Assembly: GCA_030278955.1 (NCBI GenBank)
Contig: JAOANR010000013.1
Span: 43,126,191 to 43,190,190, forward strand
Length of the DNA: 64,000 nucleotides
DNA from: Hygrophila difformis
Taxonomy: Eukaryota; Streptophyta; Magnoliopsida; Lamiales; Acanthaceae
Reading direction: 5' to 3'
The position numbers and the translations under genes were made by a program. Shown here one piece after another: positions 1-12,068 of the stretch. Numbering within the stretch: position 1 is the stretch's first letter; each line of letters starts with the position of its first letter. The notes under the pieces are model-generated. The model saw only the letters and a list, made by a program, of their open reading frames with translations, was not told where the DNA came from and did not search any database.

Positions 1-2340
1 ATGTCCAATATATATTCTATTAGTCATATATTAAAGTTTGAATCCAAAATATTTACCTAAAAATATAATAAATTAATATACTTTAGTTAGTCTATCAAAA
101 TTTATATTTAATTAAAAAAATATAATCCGCTATAGTAAGATTAATCAAATTTTAAACCTAATTTTTAAGTAGGTTTAACTATAAAATTTAATATCATTAA
201 AAAAATTTTAATTAACTGTATAATAGATAGACAAAAATTGATAAAAAAAAATATTTTTTAATTATAGATATAGATATGATTATAATTATAATTATGATAT
301 TATTAATTAACATATTTTCGGAAACTGTTTTTCGGTTGAATTATTAATATTAGTATTTTAATTTTTCTAATTATTTAATCTGTATATAATCTATATAATA
401 AATCCTGAATACTTTTTTGCCTGTGCAGACTTTTTTGCCTGATAGTTACTAAGTAATCACTGAGTAATGCCACATCATCAGACACATTATCAATATCTAT
501 ATTTAGAAAATAAATCTATCTGTTGATATAATAAAATCTTTAAAAAATCTTCATAAGTATTTTAAAAAGATATAATTGATTACAGCTATATATATAAATT
601 ATTTGATTGTATAAATAATACATAATATTTAAAAATATTAATATTATAATATTATTAAATAAATTTAATTAGGTTAAATATTTATGTCTAAAAAATATAA
701 TTCTTTATCAATATAAGGAATATAATAACCATATTTTAAATAAAAATATTTCATTAAAAATATGGTGTAAACATTAAATTGATCCTAAAAATATTGATTA
801 ATATAAAATGACTAATCACCTAAAATTTTTTATACCATTCTAATCAAATTTTATATAATTTTTTGTTCTTTTTAAAGAAGAAAAAAAAAAGAAAAGCAAA
901 AAAAAAGATTAAAAACATCATAATTTAATTATTAGACATAATATTATTAATCCAGTAATCTTTATCTATTTCAACATAAAAGAAAAATGTATATTTATCC
1001 AGTAAACCCTATCTATTTCAATATAAAGTAAAAATATATATAAAATTCGGAGTATCGTAAAAGAATATTAGAAGTATTTTACTATAAACAATATGTAAAA
1101 ATTTGTGGTAATAATAAATAGTTTGGTTTGTAGCAATATTTATATAAAAAAAACCTCTAATATTAAGTGATTATGTTGCATGTCCAAACATAGTACAAAA
1201 TATGTGAATTCAATCAAACATCATTTACCATGTTATTTTTCACAAAAAATAGCTTAAAGTAAACAGTTAAACATAAATATATAGTACTAACTAATTATTA
1301 TTTTACCTATTCCTAAAATATAACTCTAAACTTAACAAGTTGGGTCATTTGTACCCTTATTTTTTTTTTAAAAAAAACACCTAAATTTTTTATTCAGTTT
1401 TAAAATTCTACCCTTCTACCTTTTAAAATATTAAATTCGACCTCATCAATTCTAAAAAAAATCTCATTTTGGTACTAACAATTTGAAAATAACCTCATTC
1501 CACCCATTCACGTTTGAAAAGTTACCCATTAGCATAACAATTTAAAAATAATGTATGTAGTAATTAATTTTCCTTTTAACTTAAATACAAAACTATAATT
1601 AACTAAAATTAGATTATACTATTTAATAAAATAAAATAACATATAATGAATGATAAATCAAATTACATTTATTGTAATATCTTTAATTTTAGAAAGTAAT
1701 TTTATTATTAATTATATTTAGATTCTTATTTTAGTTTATTTGAAAATTTTTATTTCAATTTCCTTATTTCTCAGATTTTTTATTTTTCTAATTTTATTTC
1801 ATTAGAATTCCTCAACCAATAAATATCATTATCCAGATAGAAAAATAGTTTATAACTATAAAAAATGTGCTCAAAAAATATATCCCTAACAAATTTCGTA
1901 TCGGAGTATAAATTTAATTTAGGCCTTATAATAATAATGAATTAAACAATTATAAAAATTTAATTTTCACATTTCCTTATTTAGAAAATTTTTACTCCTT
2001 CGAACAAACATCACATCAACTATTTACTATACTTTAATAAATACCTCATTCTACATAAATACCGTACAGCCTTAATGATGCAAAAATATATTTTTTTTCT
2101 AATTTTGAATAGTTAAAGGGTATTTACTTTCCACTTGCTCTCATAATTTTATAGATGAAAGCAAACCCTATATATTTGTTTTCTAACAGTGAAAATAATT
2201 TATTTTATATTATGTCCACCTGATTGTAGGTTTTTCTTTTAAATTTTGGTTAAATGCATTCAAAAACTATTTAAGCAAAAGATTTTGAATCTTATATAAT
2301 AAAAAACTATATTCACATTTTATATCGTCATATTAGTTCA
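1..2340. other. AT-rich intergenic DNA, no gene seen
   Basis: Very AT-rich DNA without a credible open reading frame or recognisable domain. Its right edge is a Helitron-like 3' terminus, so part or all of it may be the body of a non-autonomous Helitron. The expected 5' end (TC followed by an AT-rich start) could not be picked out. Confidence 0.5.
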
Positions 2341-2344
2341 ACGC

Positions 2345-2372
2345 CCGTGCGCAGCGGGCGAAAAAATCTAGT
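2345..2372 (+). mobile_element. Helitron-like 3' terminus (hairpin plus CTAGT)
   Basis: A GC-rich hairpin (GCCCG, loop, CGGGC) in AT-rich surroundings is followed a few bases later by CTAGT. Plant Helitrons end in a short GC hairpin followed by CTRR and insert before a T; both are met here. No RepHel coding sequence is present, so this would be a non-autonomous or truncated copy. The 5' end is not located. Confidence 0.55.
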
Positions 2373-2469
2373 ATAAATAGTTGTGGATGAAGACTTGCTC
2401 AAATGCACATATTCATGTCTTCCAACCTTATGATTACATCCGGGCATATATAAAAGAATTTTAACTTAA

Positions 2470-2660
2470 TTTTGAAATAGGCTTAATCATGCTTTTAAAA
2501 AGCTTAAAAACTGACTATTTAAATATATAGGTCAGACTTAGGCCTATAAGATAGGCCTATCGAAATTAATAGGTCAGGCTCGAACCTTAAAAAAACTATG
2601 TAGGTCTAGACTGTACAAGCCTAGACTTAGTCCGACCTAATTTATTTCCATCAAGAGTGC
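2470..2660. mobile_element. Degenerate hAT-type MITE of the AGGCCT-rich family
   Basis: Repeated AGGCCTA/TAGGCCT words and a right part ending in TTATTTCCATC resemble the intact element at 48195-48610. Ends have decayed and no target duplication is seen. Confidence 0.4.
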
Positions 2661-2706
2661 TCAATTTCAACTTATTATACGCAAATAGCAAATATAACTG
2701 ACGCCG

Positions 2707-2741
<35 letters not shown>

Positions 2742-3050
2742 GCATGTTGGATTACAATCAACAGATGTAAGTCTAACACTACTTGTAAGATAAATGTACC
2801 CAAAAAAAATACCCACTTTTATTTTATAAGAATAAAATACACTATTTAACCCATTATTTTTTTTGCTCGACTATTTAACCCATTATTAATATAGTATATG
2901 ACATGTGTTTAAATAAAAACCATAGAAAAGCGTTGAAATGCACACTTAAAATAGTAGCTACAAGTACTGTGTGATTTAGGGACATAGCACAAAAATAGTA
3001 AAATGAAAGTCTACCCCCGAAAATACCAAGAAAAGAAAAAAAAAAAACAA
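2660..3050. repeat. Old duplicated segment, paired with 13110-13410
   Basis: Shared order of words with 13110-13410: TTATTATACGCAAATA, GTAAGTCTAACACT, AATAAAATACAC, TTTAACCCATT and CACAAGTACTG-like ends. The two copies have many substitutions and gaps. No gene is visible in either. Confidence 0.7.
2709..2738. repeat. (TA)n microsatellite
   Basis: About 15 uninterrupted TA units. Confidence 0.95.
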
Positions 3051-3176
3051 ATTCCATAGTCGCGTTTAAGATTGTAAATAAATCAAATACTTTAATTTCA
3101 ATTTGTGTTTTGATTCGATTATTTATAATTTAATATTTCAAATAATATTCGATATTCGATTTTATATTAAATTATA

Positions 3177-3420
3177 CTCCCTCACTCATTTGACTTTTCG
3201 ATACTATTCATTGTTCAACTTTGACTCAATATTATTGTAATTTTTATTTTAAAAAAATAGTCGAGTTTGGTTTTGTTAAATTCATCTAATCGTATAGTTT
3301 TAGAATATATATATTTTATATAATTTTTAGTTGTATATATTTTGAGATATTAACAATTAAAAAAATGCATTAGATTATGTGCAGAAATAAAATGAGACAT
3401 TTCAAGTGGGACAGAGGGAG
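3177..3420. mobile_element. Stowaway MITE
   Basis: Starts with CTCCCTCA after TA and ends with AGAGGGAG before TA. TIR of the CTCCCTCCGT type and a TA target duplication are the marks of Stowaway (Tc1/mariner). No coding capacity. Confidence 0.85.
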
Positions 3421-3849
3421 TATATATAAAATTAATTTGTTAAACAATTTACAATTTCATTTTAATGCCTAATTAATATAAATATATTTATATATGATAT
3501 TAAATACTAAATTTAATTTATAAATTGAACGAAATTTTAAGTTCAACAATTAAAATATAATATCGTAATCTTTGAATTTTTTTGTTCCTATTCTTTTCTA
3601 TCATATAGAAAGTCTTTTTAATTTTATTTGGTTTAAATTACTAATAAATTTATTTGTCAAATACATATTTATTTGTCTAACAATATAGTTTTAAAATTTC
3701 ATGTTTTTATAATTTTTATTTATATATAAATTGAGTTATTAAGATATAGAAGTATATTGTATTGTGTGAAATTAAATACTAGAATGTTTTTATAATGTGG
3801 CATTTAATAATTAAACACTCTACGGGTATTTTACTATTTGATTGTTTTC

Positions 3850-4035
3850 AATTTTGCTGTGAAATAAATGGTTTAAGTTTGAACACATCTTTCTAATTAA
3901 TCATCACAGTTCACAGACAACGCACACACATGTTGCTTACTAAAAATTCATGACTTTAATTTTAGATATTATTAATAAATTTTTTTATACAAATTTAAAG
4001 AGAAGTGCATTTAGAGATGGCCCATAATATATACT
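3850..4035. repeat. Old duplicated segment, paired with 14690-14870
   Basis: Shares GTTTGAACACATCTTTCT, CACAC-rich words and TGCCCATAATATA-like ends with 14690-14870. The CACTA fragment starts at the point where the similarity stops. Confidence 0.65.
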
Positions 4036-4036
4036 G

Positions 4037-5034
4037 CGGTCGGTAATTCTCTTTTATGAAAGAAAGAATATGCTTAGGAGGGCTCCAACCCAATCCCTCA
4101 ACCCCACCAACCTTCGCCCTCAACCAACTTGGCTAGCTACCCATTCCACAATTGATATCACTCCATGTGTCATATATTACAGCTCTCACAAATATATTTT
4201 GGAAGATATTGAAGAGAGGGCTCAAACCCTGGTAGGAAGGTCTTCCCCGCGCGCACGTACCATTGGGACACAATACATTTCATGTCATTATAAGTAACTC
4301 TTTATATATAATATATATAAATTTATATATATATACATATACAAATATACAAATATTAATTTGTAAATTAACTAAATTGAAACAAAAAAATTAAAATTAT
4401 AATAATTAAAATTTAAAGAATTCATAAATTAAATCAACAAATTTTTATAAATAATAAAAATCCCCAATAAAATAAAAATGAAATAGATATTTATTAAATT
4501 AAAATTAATTAATTACATTAAAATACAATTCCAAATTAAATTATAACATAAAATAAAATAAAATAAATTAATTAAAAGAAAATTTTAATTAAAAATTAAA
4601 ATAAATATTTATAAAAAGCTACTTAATTATTTTGATAAAAAATTAAAAATTAAATTACATTCACAAAAATTCAATAAAACAAACAATATAGAAAATTCAA
4701 AAATAAAATAACGGGGAAAAACTTTAGCGACCCCAAATTTCGGTCGGTAAATTGATCGGTAACTGTGGCGACAGAATTTTCGGTCGGTAAGTCGGTCACT
4801 AAATTATATTTTTCATAAAAAATTAATAAAAATTAAAAAAAACTGGGAAAAAACTTCCGACCGCAATTGCGGTCGATAATATCGACCAACTGTGTTGCGG
4901 TCGGTAATACGGTCAGCAAAGAACAGCCTAATGCAAAACGGAGATAAATTTCCGACCACGGTTTGCGGTCGGTGATGCCGACCGCATCCTGTCGGTCGGG
5001 AATCCCGGTCGGGAATCCCGCAATTTCTTGTAGT
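4037..5034. mobile_element. Truncated non-autonomous CACTA element (right end)
   Basis: The right terminus reads TTTCTTGTAGTG, the complement of CACTACAAGAAA. Subterminal GCGGTCGGTAA and CCGACCGCA words are dense from 4720 to 5010 and recur once at 4037. A matching left CACTA terminus is absent, so the left end is deleted or lost. An internal stretch near 4205-4225 reads as a B-box-like GGGTTTGAGCCC on the minus strand. No transposase coding sequence. Confidence 0.7.
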
Positions 5035-5268
5035 GGGGGATAGGGGATATTTGAAAGTAAGGGAACCCTAAGCAAATATCAGATTTGAATATTCGATGAT
5101 AGAATTGTCTCACAATCTTCTTTCGAATTCGGTAGCAGATTTGTTCGCTTCCAAACATTTTGGCAGCGAGAATAACACTATATACTTTTTTTTTTTCGAA
5201 AACAACCATATATGGCTAGAGAAAAATCAAAGAAAAAGGAAATAAAAAACTAAAAGAACTGGAGCTAG

Positions 5269-6252
5269 CTACAGACGAGGGAACCAAGTCCCAATCGCAT
5301 CCGCAACAAGCAAAGGCACCAAAGCGTCCGGAGGGAAGGCCCATGTAGTGTAAAACTGCTCGTCACGAGCCCCGATCTTAGCCAAGCCATCGGCCACTGC
5401 ATTACCTTCCCGCCAGCGGTGTTCAAATTGACAGCTGTGGAACTCCCGTCGAAGCTCGTCTATACGTTTGAGTTGAGGCTCCAACGAATGAAAAGGTACA
5501 GGGGGAACTTGAAGAAGTTGCAGCGCAGCCTTCGAATCACAACAACATAGGATGTTCAGGACCCCCTTTTCTCTCGCCAACTGCAACCCATGTAATATGC
5601 CACTGATTTCAGCTGTGAGCACTGAAACATCTCCTAGGTATCCCGATATGCCGCCCAGCCATTCACCAGAACAATCTCGGAGCACGACTCCGAATCCTGC
5701 CCTTCCTCGGTTAGCCAAATAGGAACCATCTGTATGAAGAAAGACGCCATTCCACTGCCCCATGTTCCAACATACCAATTGAGGTTGTGTCGGAACTTGT
5801 CTTGGCTTAGAAAGCCGACCATCTAAGAGGTCGCCAAAATATATGATCTTGCGAGCAATGGAATGCACCGGTGCCTCTTTCCCACGGAAGACCCTAGCAT
5901 TGCGCTCACACCATACGGACCATAAGCCTGCGATAAAGATGCTGCCATAGACCTTATACATACCTTGCAGCCACTTGCGGATATCATCCTTGGGAATAGA
6001 ATGAAGGTCCGAAGGCAGCAGAATGTGAAGAGAGCGCCAAACAAACCCTGCCCAATTGCACTCAAAGAGGCAATGAATCCAGTCTTCACTCACCATACCA
6101 CAAATACTGCATAGTGGAGATGTAGCAATTTGTCTATGGTGTCGAAGCTCATTGCAAGGAATAGAGACATGCGATATCAACCAAAGAAGCATACCAACCT
6201 TCTCCGGAATATTAGACGCCCACATCCACGACCACCCATCCGAATGTGGCAA
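5269..6252 (-). pseudogene. LINE zf-RVT and RNase H domains
   Basis: 327-residue open stretch. Residues about 10-75 carry the zinc-binding zf-RVT region (CSICG, then HCLFEC). Residues about 165-300 are a plant RVT_3 RNase H with HTDGSY, TAEISGILHGL, CCDSKAAL and NAVADGLAKIG, so the acidic catalytic residues are all present. The methionine that opens it is internal to the polyprotein, not a natural start. RNase H would remove RNA from the RNA-DNA hybrid during retrotransposition. This is the best preserved part of the element, but it is cut off from the RT by stops. Confidence 0.88.
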
Positions 6253-6705
6253 TGCATCAACAATGAACGAGTAGCCCGAACGAGCACTGTAACAACCATC
6301 AGAATTAAATTTCCAGCGTCAACCATTCGCGCAAGCAGGATGTAGAACAGGGGGCGGATTCTCCAGGATGCTTGCACGGATTTAATCAGGCAGCAGAGTA
6401 TACAGACCCGATAAATTCCAGTGATGGTTATGAATAACATCAATCACTCGGACATCCAGATCATGCATCTCTATAAAATTCATCTGTGGTCCCAGGGTGC
6501 GGTTTTGATGCCAAGGAGTAAACCAGAATGAGCACTGACCATTCCCAATTTGGTATGAGAAGCCCTCCGCCAACCAGCCAAAGGCCTTACGGATACTTCG
6601 CCAGGTAAAGGAGCCCGCGGTTTGCAGGTGAGTTCCCATCAAGCCATGCGGACAGTACTTTTTAAGCAGCTCGTTGACCCACAGCTTAGGCCGTTCAGTC
6701 ACCAA
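6252..6705 (-). pseudogene. LINE polyprotein linker with two in-frame stops
   Basis: Continues the polyprotein after the second frameshift with tryptophan-rich sequence (SFTWRSIRKAFGWL, FWFTPW) normal for this part of plant L1 proteins. In-frame stops lie at 6382-6384 and 6319-6321. The same frame then enters the long RNase H-bearing stretch without a further shift. Confidence 0.75.
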
Positions 6706-6907
6706 CTCCCCACCAACTTCCCCAGAAGTGAGACATTGGCATGACGAGCTTTACGAAAACCGAGCCCTCCCATCGATTTCTTGGCTGCCATGCGCGATCC
6801 CAAGACACAAGGTGGAGGCCTTTGCCCAAGCGATTTTTCCAAACAAACTTGCATACCCGCTGATCAATCTTAGAGCAGACAGCAGACGGTAGCCACCCTA
6901 CTTGCAT
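6695..6907 (-). pseudogene. LINE polyprotein, region after RT (shifted frame)
   Basis: Residues such as KFVWKNR and LVSWDRAWQPR match the conserved stretch after the thumb of plant L1 polyproteins (FLWGG and W..VC.PK type). It is read in a different frame from both neighbours, so there is one frameshift near 6900 and a compensating one near 6703. A stop ends this frame at 6695. Confidence 0.75.
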
Positions 6908-7320
6908 GCAGAGAGGACATGGCGGGCTAGCGTCATTCGACCCGCTTTATTTAATAAACGCATAGCCCAACAAGTCAGACGGGCATCCAATTTTTCCAAG
7001 AGGTAATCATAACTAGCAGCAGCAGCTCGGCCATGGTGGATCGGGAATCCCAAATATGTTCCTAATCTGTCAGTGAAGGGGACTGCAACTGCTTGGGCAA
7101 ACACCTCCTTAACCCCTTCAGGAAGACCAGGGGAGGCGAAAGCTCTGGACTTGCCAACGTTCACATGGAGCCCAGTTCTGTCAGCAAAGACCCTAAGCGT
7201 GTCCGCCATGCACTGTATGCTGGAGACATCACCCAAGGTAGCAAGGATCAAATCATCTGCAAATAATAAATGCGATATACCTATCCCCCCTCTCGAGAGC
7301 GTGATAGGCAGCCAATTCCC
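6898..7320 (-). pseudogene. LINE reverse transcriptase, C-terminal part of palm and thumb
   Basis: Translation contains HLLFADDLILA, the F-ADD catalytic motif of non-LTR reverse transcriptases, near 7240-7275. It is followed by the LHVNVGKS and YLGFPI motifs typical of plant L1 elements. Reading begins at the truncation point and has no start codon of its own. It runs into a stop at 6898-6900, where the frame moves to that used at 6703-6907. The polymerase would copy LINE RNA into DNA; here only the end of the domain survives. Confidence 0.85.
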
Positions 7321-7394
7321 CTATATACTAGTATTTGATTCTTCATTCGTGGCTATTTTGTTTCGATGATCGTCAACAAAAAGAATATTGAATA

Positions 7395-7654
7395 CTACCT
7401 CCGTTTTCATATGTTCTTGACGTTTAGTAATGTGTTACTATTCACTTACAGACTTTCACTTAAAGTTTTATCATGGTTATATAAGTTAAAATATAGTCAA
7501 GTGAGATCTTGTTAGATTCGTCTTATCGAGTAGTTTTTAAATATCGAACTTTTAGAATTTTTACTTGTACCGAACTTGAGTTATTAATGGTTTAAAATGT
7601 GCATTGGATTGCGTGAAAATTTGGTATGTAAAAAAGATTTGAAAACGGAGGAAG
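7395..7654. mobile_element. Stowaway MITE
   Basis: CTACCTCCGTTTTCAT at the left and AAAACGGAGGAAG at the right, both beside TA. Confidence 0.85.
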
Positions 7655-9175
7655 TATTATTCTTCTCGATAAATTTTACTGTATACTTTTTTGTTTATTG
7701 TATACTTTTTTTTTTTTTAATTTTTTTACCGGCGAGGTCTAACTCAACAACTGATATGACATACGAAGGGCTTGCGGCGGCGGAGGAGAAATCCTTCAAC
7801 GGAAAAAAAAAAAAAAAATAGAAAGAAAGGAAGAAAGATTTAAGAAATGGATGGAATCAATGAAGGACAGCTCAGATTGTCTCAACAACCCTTTATTTAT
7901 AGAATCAAAATTAACAGTTTAACCAACCTCAGTAAAATTTAAATAAAGAAAACAAATTTATAACACTAAACCCCCTAGATTCCTTATTAATTTAGACAGT
8001 TTAACCAAGTTATTGTATGACAAAGATTCCTTATATGGAATACAAATTATTACAAATATCATTATACAGAACGAATAAGCTGATGATAAAAAATTCTTTG
8101 TATAATTCATGCTAGGATTATATTTTCGGTTGTTTTTGTTTTAAGAAACGTCTTTTACTATTTGACTATTTTATGAAATACTTCTTTCTTGTTATGAATT
8201 TAGATTTTGTCCTTAATAGTTCAGGCTTACTAGAATATTGAGAAGTGTATATATTTTTACAGAATGAGTAATCAGTTTTCTTAAGTTGTTTTTGTTTGTA
8301 CAATTATATTTGTACACTTTTTTTTAATACTTTCATCCATGAACAACCCTACCATAACCAAGATGCCAGAAAACTGGAAAATTATGAAAGAGTCTTAGAC
8401 CAAGAAAGAAAAGAAAGACAAGTTAATTATACTGGTTAAATAATTAAAATTCTTAATTAAAATAAAATATAAAAAAAGAACTGTTAAAACCAAATAAATA
8501 GAAAAGATATTGAAATCTAGTACATAGATATACTAAAATCAAATATAAATGTATCGAAATTATAAGACAAATATATTGAACTTGACCAGAGGCATGTTTA
8601 TCAAATTAATAATCTGTACTACCAAAAAAAAAAAAAGTATTGGGTACTGAATGGGAAAGGAAAAAGTATTGGCAGGGAGGTATTTTTCTCAAAGTTTTCC
8701 CAAATAAAACTTGATTTGTCATTTTTTTTTTTTTTTTTTATGTTTTGTTTTTGTGTGACTTTTGGGTGCACAACGTGGCAGCCGACAGAGAGGCTACAGT
8801 GGACTTCATCGTCTTATTTTCAGACACGTGTGATGAAACCATTATTTTAATTTTGCTTCATTTTGTTATATTTTGGTTTTTTGGTTCTGTTTTTGCAGCT
8901 TCGAATTCGTTGTGTTCAATCAAATTCGGAAACCTGATTTATCAATTCTGTCTAATTTCTAAATCCAACAAGCAACTGAAATTTAAAAAAAATGGTACAC
9001 GACTTCATGGTTCCTACTTGGGAATTTCGAGATTTAAAAAATAAAAAATAAAAATCGTTATAGATTTGTATGACGATATCGATATATAGCTTCAAAATCC
9101 AGGATAGAACTTAGAACCAATCTTATCTGCGTGTAATGAAAACAACCTTAATTAGATGAGAACCCAAAATATAAA
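7655..9175. other. Intergenic DNA, no gene seen
   Basis: AT-rich with several A and T runs (for example 7802-7818 and 8716-8740). The open stretches at 7597-7821 and 8745-9044 show no domain, no signal of coding bias and no recognised family. Confidence 0.5.
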
Positions 9176-9485
9176 GGTCTGTTCTACACGCAGCTTTTGA
9201 GAATTTTTGGTAGCTTTAGTTTTTATTTTAAAACAAAAGCCTGTTCTTAAACTAGCTTTTGGGAGCTTTTGAAAAGCTTCTTTGTGTAGAAGTTACAAGA
9301 GGTAGCTTTTAGGAGCTTTCGGAAGCTACTTTTCAAATTTAATTATTTTTTTTCTTCAAATTATAATTTTTGACAGCTACAGCTTGTACCGAACACTTAT
9401 ACAAAAACTGATAGTTACAGCTCCCAACAGCTTAAGCTCACTACAACTGCAGCCCGAAGCTACAGCTCAACGTGCAGGACGGACC
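9176..9485. mobile_element. MITE with GGTCTGTTCTACACGCAGCT termini
   Basis: Left end GGTCTGTTCTACACGCAGCT mirrors the right end AACGTGCAGGACGGACC. A short TAAA flanks both sides. The interior is rich in AGCTTTTGG and its complement, giving a large hairpin. A second copy is at 16702-17084. The related sequence at about 12310-12330 lacks the insertion. The superfamily is uncertain. Confidence 0.8.
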
Positions 9486-9955
9486 TAAAATCATCCATCA
9501 TCACTTCATCACCTACTCGACATTACTAATAAATTGGTGATGACGATTTGATCCAATAATCAAATTAAATCTTCTCAATTTTAATTTTTAAGTTGGAATT
9601 CGATTCTCACGAACCATATTCTATATCACCACTATTTTTCAGGACGACTTACCAATGCCCAAATGGTGTTTCGTCATAAATGGCATAAATAAATGGAGTG
9701 GTCTCTTTGCTGCTTCAATTTCAATCCCATCTCTTACAATAATTTTTTTTTCTAAAAGAAGAAAAAAACAAATTAATAAACACCTTATCAACTTGACATT
9801 TAATGTCCTAATTAATACATGTGGTTGAAATTGAGTGTACTCTAACTCTCTAAGCACTTAATAAGTAAAGTGGAAAATTCTACTTGTAGGTTTAGGAAAA
9901 AGTCTCTTTGGCCCATCTAAAAACTTTACCACTTTGACTTTATATCCTGAACTAA

Positions 9956-10343
9956 GGGTTGCATTCCTTTGAGACTTTATTAGATTTTTATGAATTTTAA
10001 AATGTCTATAAATTTAGAAAGTTCATAGACTTCACATAGAGTTTGCTGATTTATATAGAGTTCATGAAGAGTCTGTCTTATTTTAGAGAGATTTCGTGTT
10101 GTTATAATTTTTAAGAGAATCCATTAAAATCTATAAACAATTAAAATCCATAAAGTGTTAAATACCTCTAAATTTTTAATGACTTTTTAAAATCTGTATT
10201 GAATACCTCTAAATTTTTAAAGACTTTTTAAAATCTGTATTGAATACAACTAAATTTTAAAGGACTTTTTAAAACCTATATTGAATGCACCCAAACTTTA
10301 AAAGTCCAAAAAAATCCTGTAGAGTCTCAATCCAATACACCCC
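9956..10343. mobile_element. Harbinger/Tourist-like MITE with internal tandem repeats
   Basis: TIRs GGGTTGCATTC...TTGAGACT and its partner AGTCTCAATCC...CACCCC, flanked by TAA on each side (9953-9955 and 10344-10346). TAA is the usual PIF/Harbinger target. The interior has about three imperfect 55-bp repeats of an AATACCTCTAAATTTTTAA type. Confidence 0.7.
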
Positions 10344-10429
10344 TAAATCTTAGAAACGGGAAATATAACACCCATTTTCGGGTAACGGTAAAATAGAGTA
10401 TTATTCAACATGAATTCATTCCAATATGT

Positions 10430-10620
10430 TTATTCTAGAACAACTCCGAAATAAGGGATGGAGAGTAGTGAAGTTCCCCGACTCACAAGTTATAGCTTGG
10501 TGGTTCGATTCCCCACCCGACCCTTTATCCCTTCTTTTTGTTACCCTTTATAATTTATGTGGCTTGGGCTCCTACATACATTTTTCCGCAAATGAGTGTC
10601 AATGTTTTTTAAAAAAAAAG
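10430..10620 (+). mobile_element. tRNA-derived SINE fragment
   Basis: Contains a B-box GGTTCGATTCC followed by the CCACCCGACCC and TGTGGC(T)TGGGCTCC words of the SINE family at 36057-36222, and ends in an A run. The A-box half is poorly preserved. Confidence 0.65.
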
Positions 10621-11049
10621 AACTCCTAAACAAGAATACTTAACTTTAGAATTCTTATTATAGGATATATACTAAAAAAGAAATATACTTTATTGTTATG
10701 ATTAGTTTGTTCTATTCTCTTCAATCATTCTCGATGTATTACATAAAATATAAGCTTTGCAAAAACTAGTGATTCTAAATTTTAATTTACTAATTATCAA
10801 TTAATTTTGAATTAAAAGCTTGTGTTCCCTAGTTTAATTTGCTTGTGAGTACGAGAATGTTGTATGAACATTCAAATACTCAATTTGAACGTACAATTTC
10901 TGGAAGAGAAAATAATGTAGTGAGAGATGTGTTGGCGTCTTGGCGATGGGCATGGTTTTGGTCCCTTTGGACTTTAGTTAATTAATAATTATGTCATGTG
11001 CATTAGTTATGATAGCTTTAATATCACTCTGTTTCCACCAAGTCTTTTT

Positions 11050-11520
11050 TGGTCATTTTGGCAAATATATTGGTACAGTATGAAAATTTTCATACCGTTG
11101 CCATACCGATATTTCGATATGAAATATTTCCATACCATTGTCATATCGATATTTCGGTAAGTTCGGTATATACCGATATACCGAACTTTCGGTACATACC
11201 GACATAGCGGTATCGCGGTATATACTGACATACCGAACATTATATACCAACATACCAGTATTGCGGTATATATACCGACATACCGAACCTTCGCTAAATA
11301 CCAGCATACCGGCATTGCGGTATATACCGGTATTGCGGTATATACCGACATACCGAACAATCGGTACATACCGATATACTGATACCACGGTATATACCAA
11401 AGTTCGGTACGGTAAGTCGGTAACGGTATACCGTGGTATCAAAAAATTTATATCGTTACCGTACCAAAAATTTCAATATTCTCGATATTTTTCTGTACGG
11501 TATGTACAGTAAGCGGTATG
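11050..11520. repeat. CGGTATACCG-rich repeat (probable MITE interior)
   Basis: About 470 bp built of alternating CGGTATATACCG and CATACCGAAC words, so both strands look alike and can fold extensively. Open stretches on both strands give tyrosine- and arginine-rich translations only because of this repeat and are not genes. The edges (GGTACAGTATG left, GTACGGTATGTACAG right) suggest a transposon with inverted ends, but no target duplication was found. Confidence 0.7.
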
Positions 11521-11564
11521 CGGTATATTCAAGTTTTTTCCTCTAATATGATGTACTACTTATT

Positions 11565-12013
11565 TAGTGGTGGAAATATATTATATTAGAATAGGCCGTG
11601 CTTTACTTTAAACGGTTCCGATCAACTTTAATTTTTTAAGATATTGCCTTATATAGGCCTAAATCCTGCCTGTTATATTTTATACATATATATATGTCAT
11701 GTCACAACACATTTACATACTTGAAAAAAAAGGCTTACAAATATTTTTAAACTATCAAATTAACGGTTACTTCTAAATAAAATAATAATAATAGTACAAC
11801 ATATTCCTATGTGAATAAGCATACTAATAATAATTAATAATACGGCCTGATAGGTCATTTATAAAAGATGATCTGAGCCTATTTAACTAAACATGCTTTC
11901 AAAATAACATGGCCTTAACATATTTATATTAAAAAAAAAAAAAAATTGATCTAGTGGCCTGAAGTATGCTAAACGGTAGGTCACTGTCGATAGTTTAATT
12001 TATTCACACCCTA
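11565..12013. mobile_element. Degenerate hAT-type MITE
   Basis: Left TAGTGGTGGAAAT and right ATTTATTCACACCCTA match the termini of the element at 48195-48610 (TAGGGCTGGAAAT / ATTTCCACCCCTA), with AGGCCT-like interior words. No 8-bp duplication is left. Confidence 0.55.
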
Positions 12014-12068
12014 ATGGCAATGGCTTATATTTTTTTTTGGATTAGCAAATGGCAATGGCTTATATGCC
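12013..12068. repeat. Short direct repeat GGCAATGGCTTATAT
   Basis: AATGGCAATGGCTTATAT occurs twice, separated by a T-run and GGATTAGCA. It looks like a target duplication around a tiny insertion. Confidence 0.6.

Larger units (their letters stand above)
5187..7320 (-). mobile_element. 5'-truncated L1-type LINE with RNase H, minus strand
   Basis: Retroposed element whose 3' tail is the T run at 5187-5196 on the plus strand. It is flanked by a 9-bp target duplication, CTATATACT, at 5178-5186 and 7321-7329. The body encodes the end of a reverse transcriptase, a zinc-binding zf-RVT region and a plant-type RNase H. It starts just before the FADD motif, so about the first two thirds of a full L1 (ORF1, endonuclease, RT fingers and palm) are missing. 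Stops and frameshifts make it inactive. Confidence 0.9.

Noticed and set aside
4070..4297. 75-codon open stretch with proline-rich start
   Set aside because: Lies inside the CACTA fragment; no domain, and similar internal DNA in the other CACTA copies is not open.
11007..11512. Open stretches of 120-129 codons on both strands in the CGGTATACCG block
   Set aside because: Tyrosine/arginine-rich translation from a short repeat, equally open on both strands; no domain and no start context.
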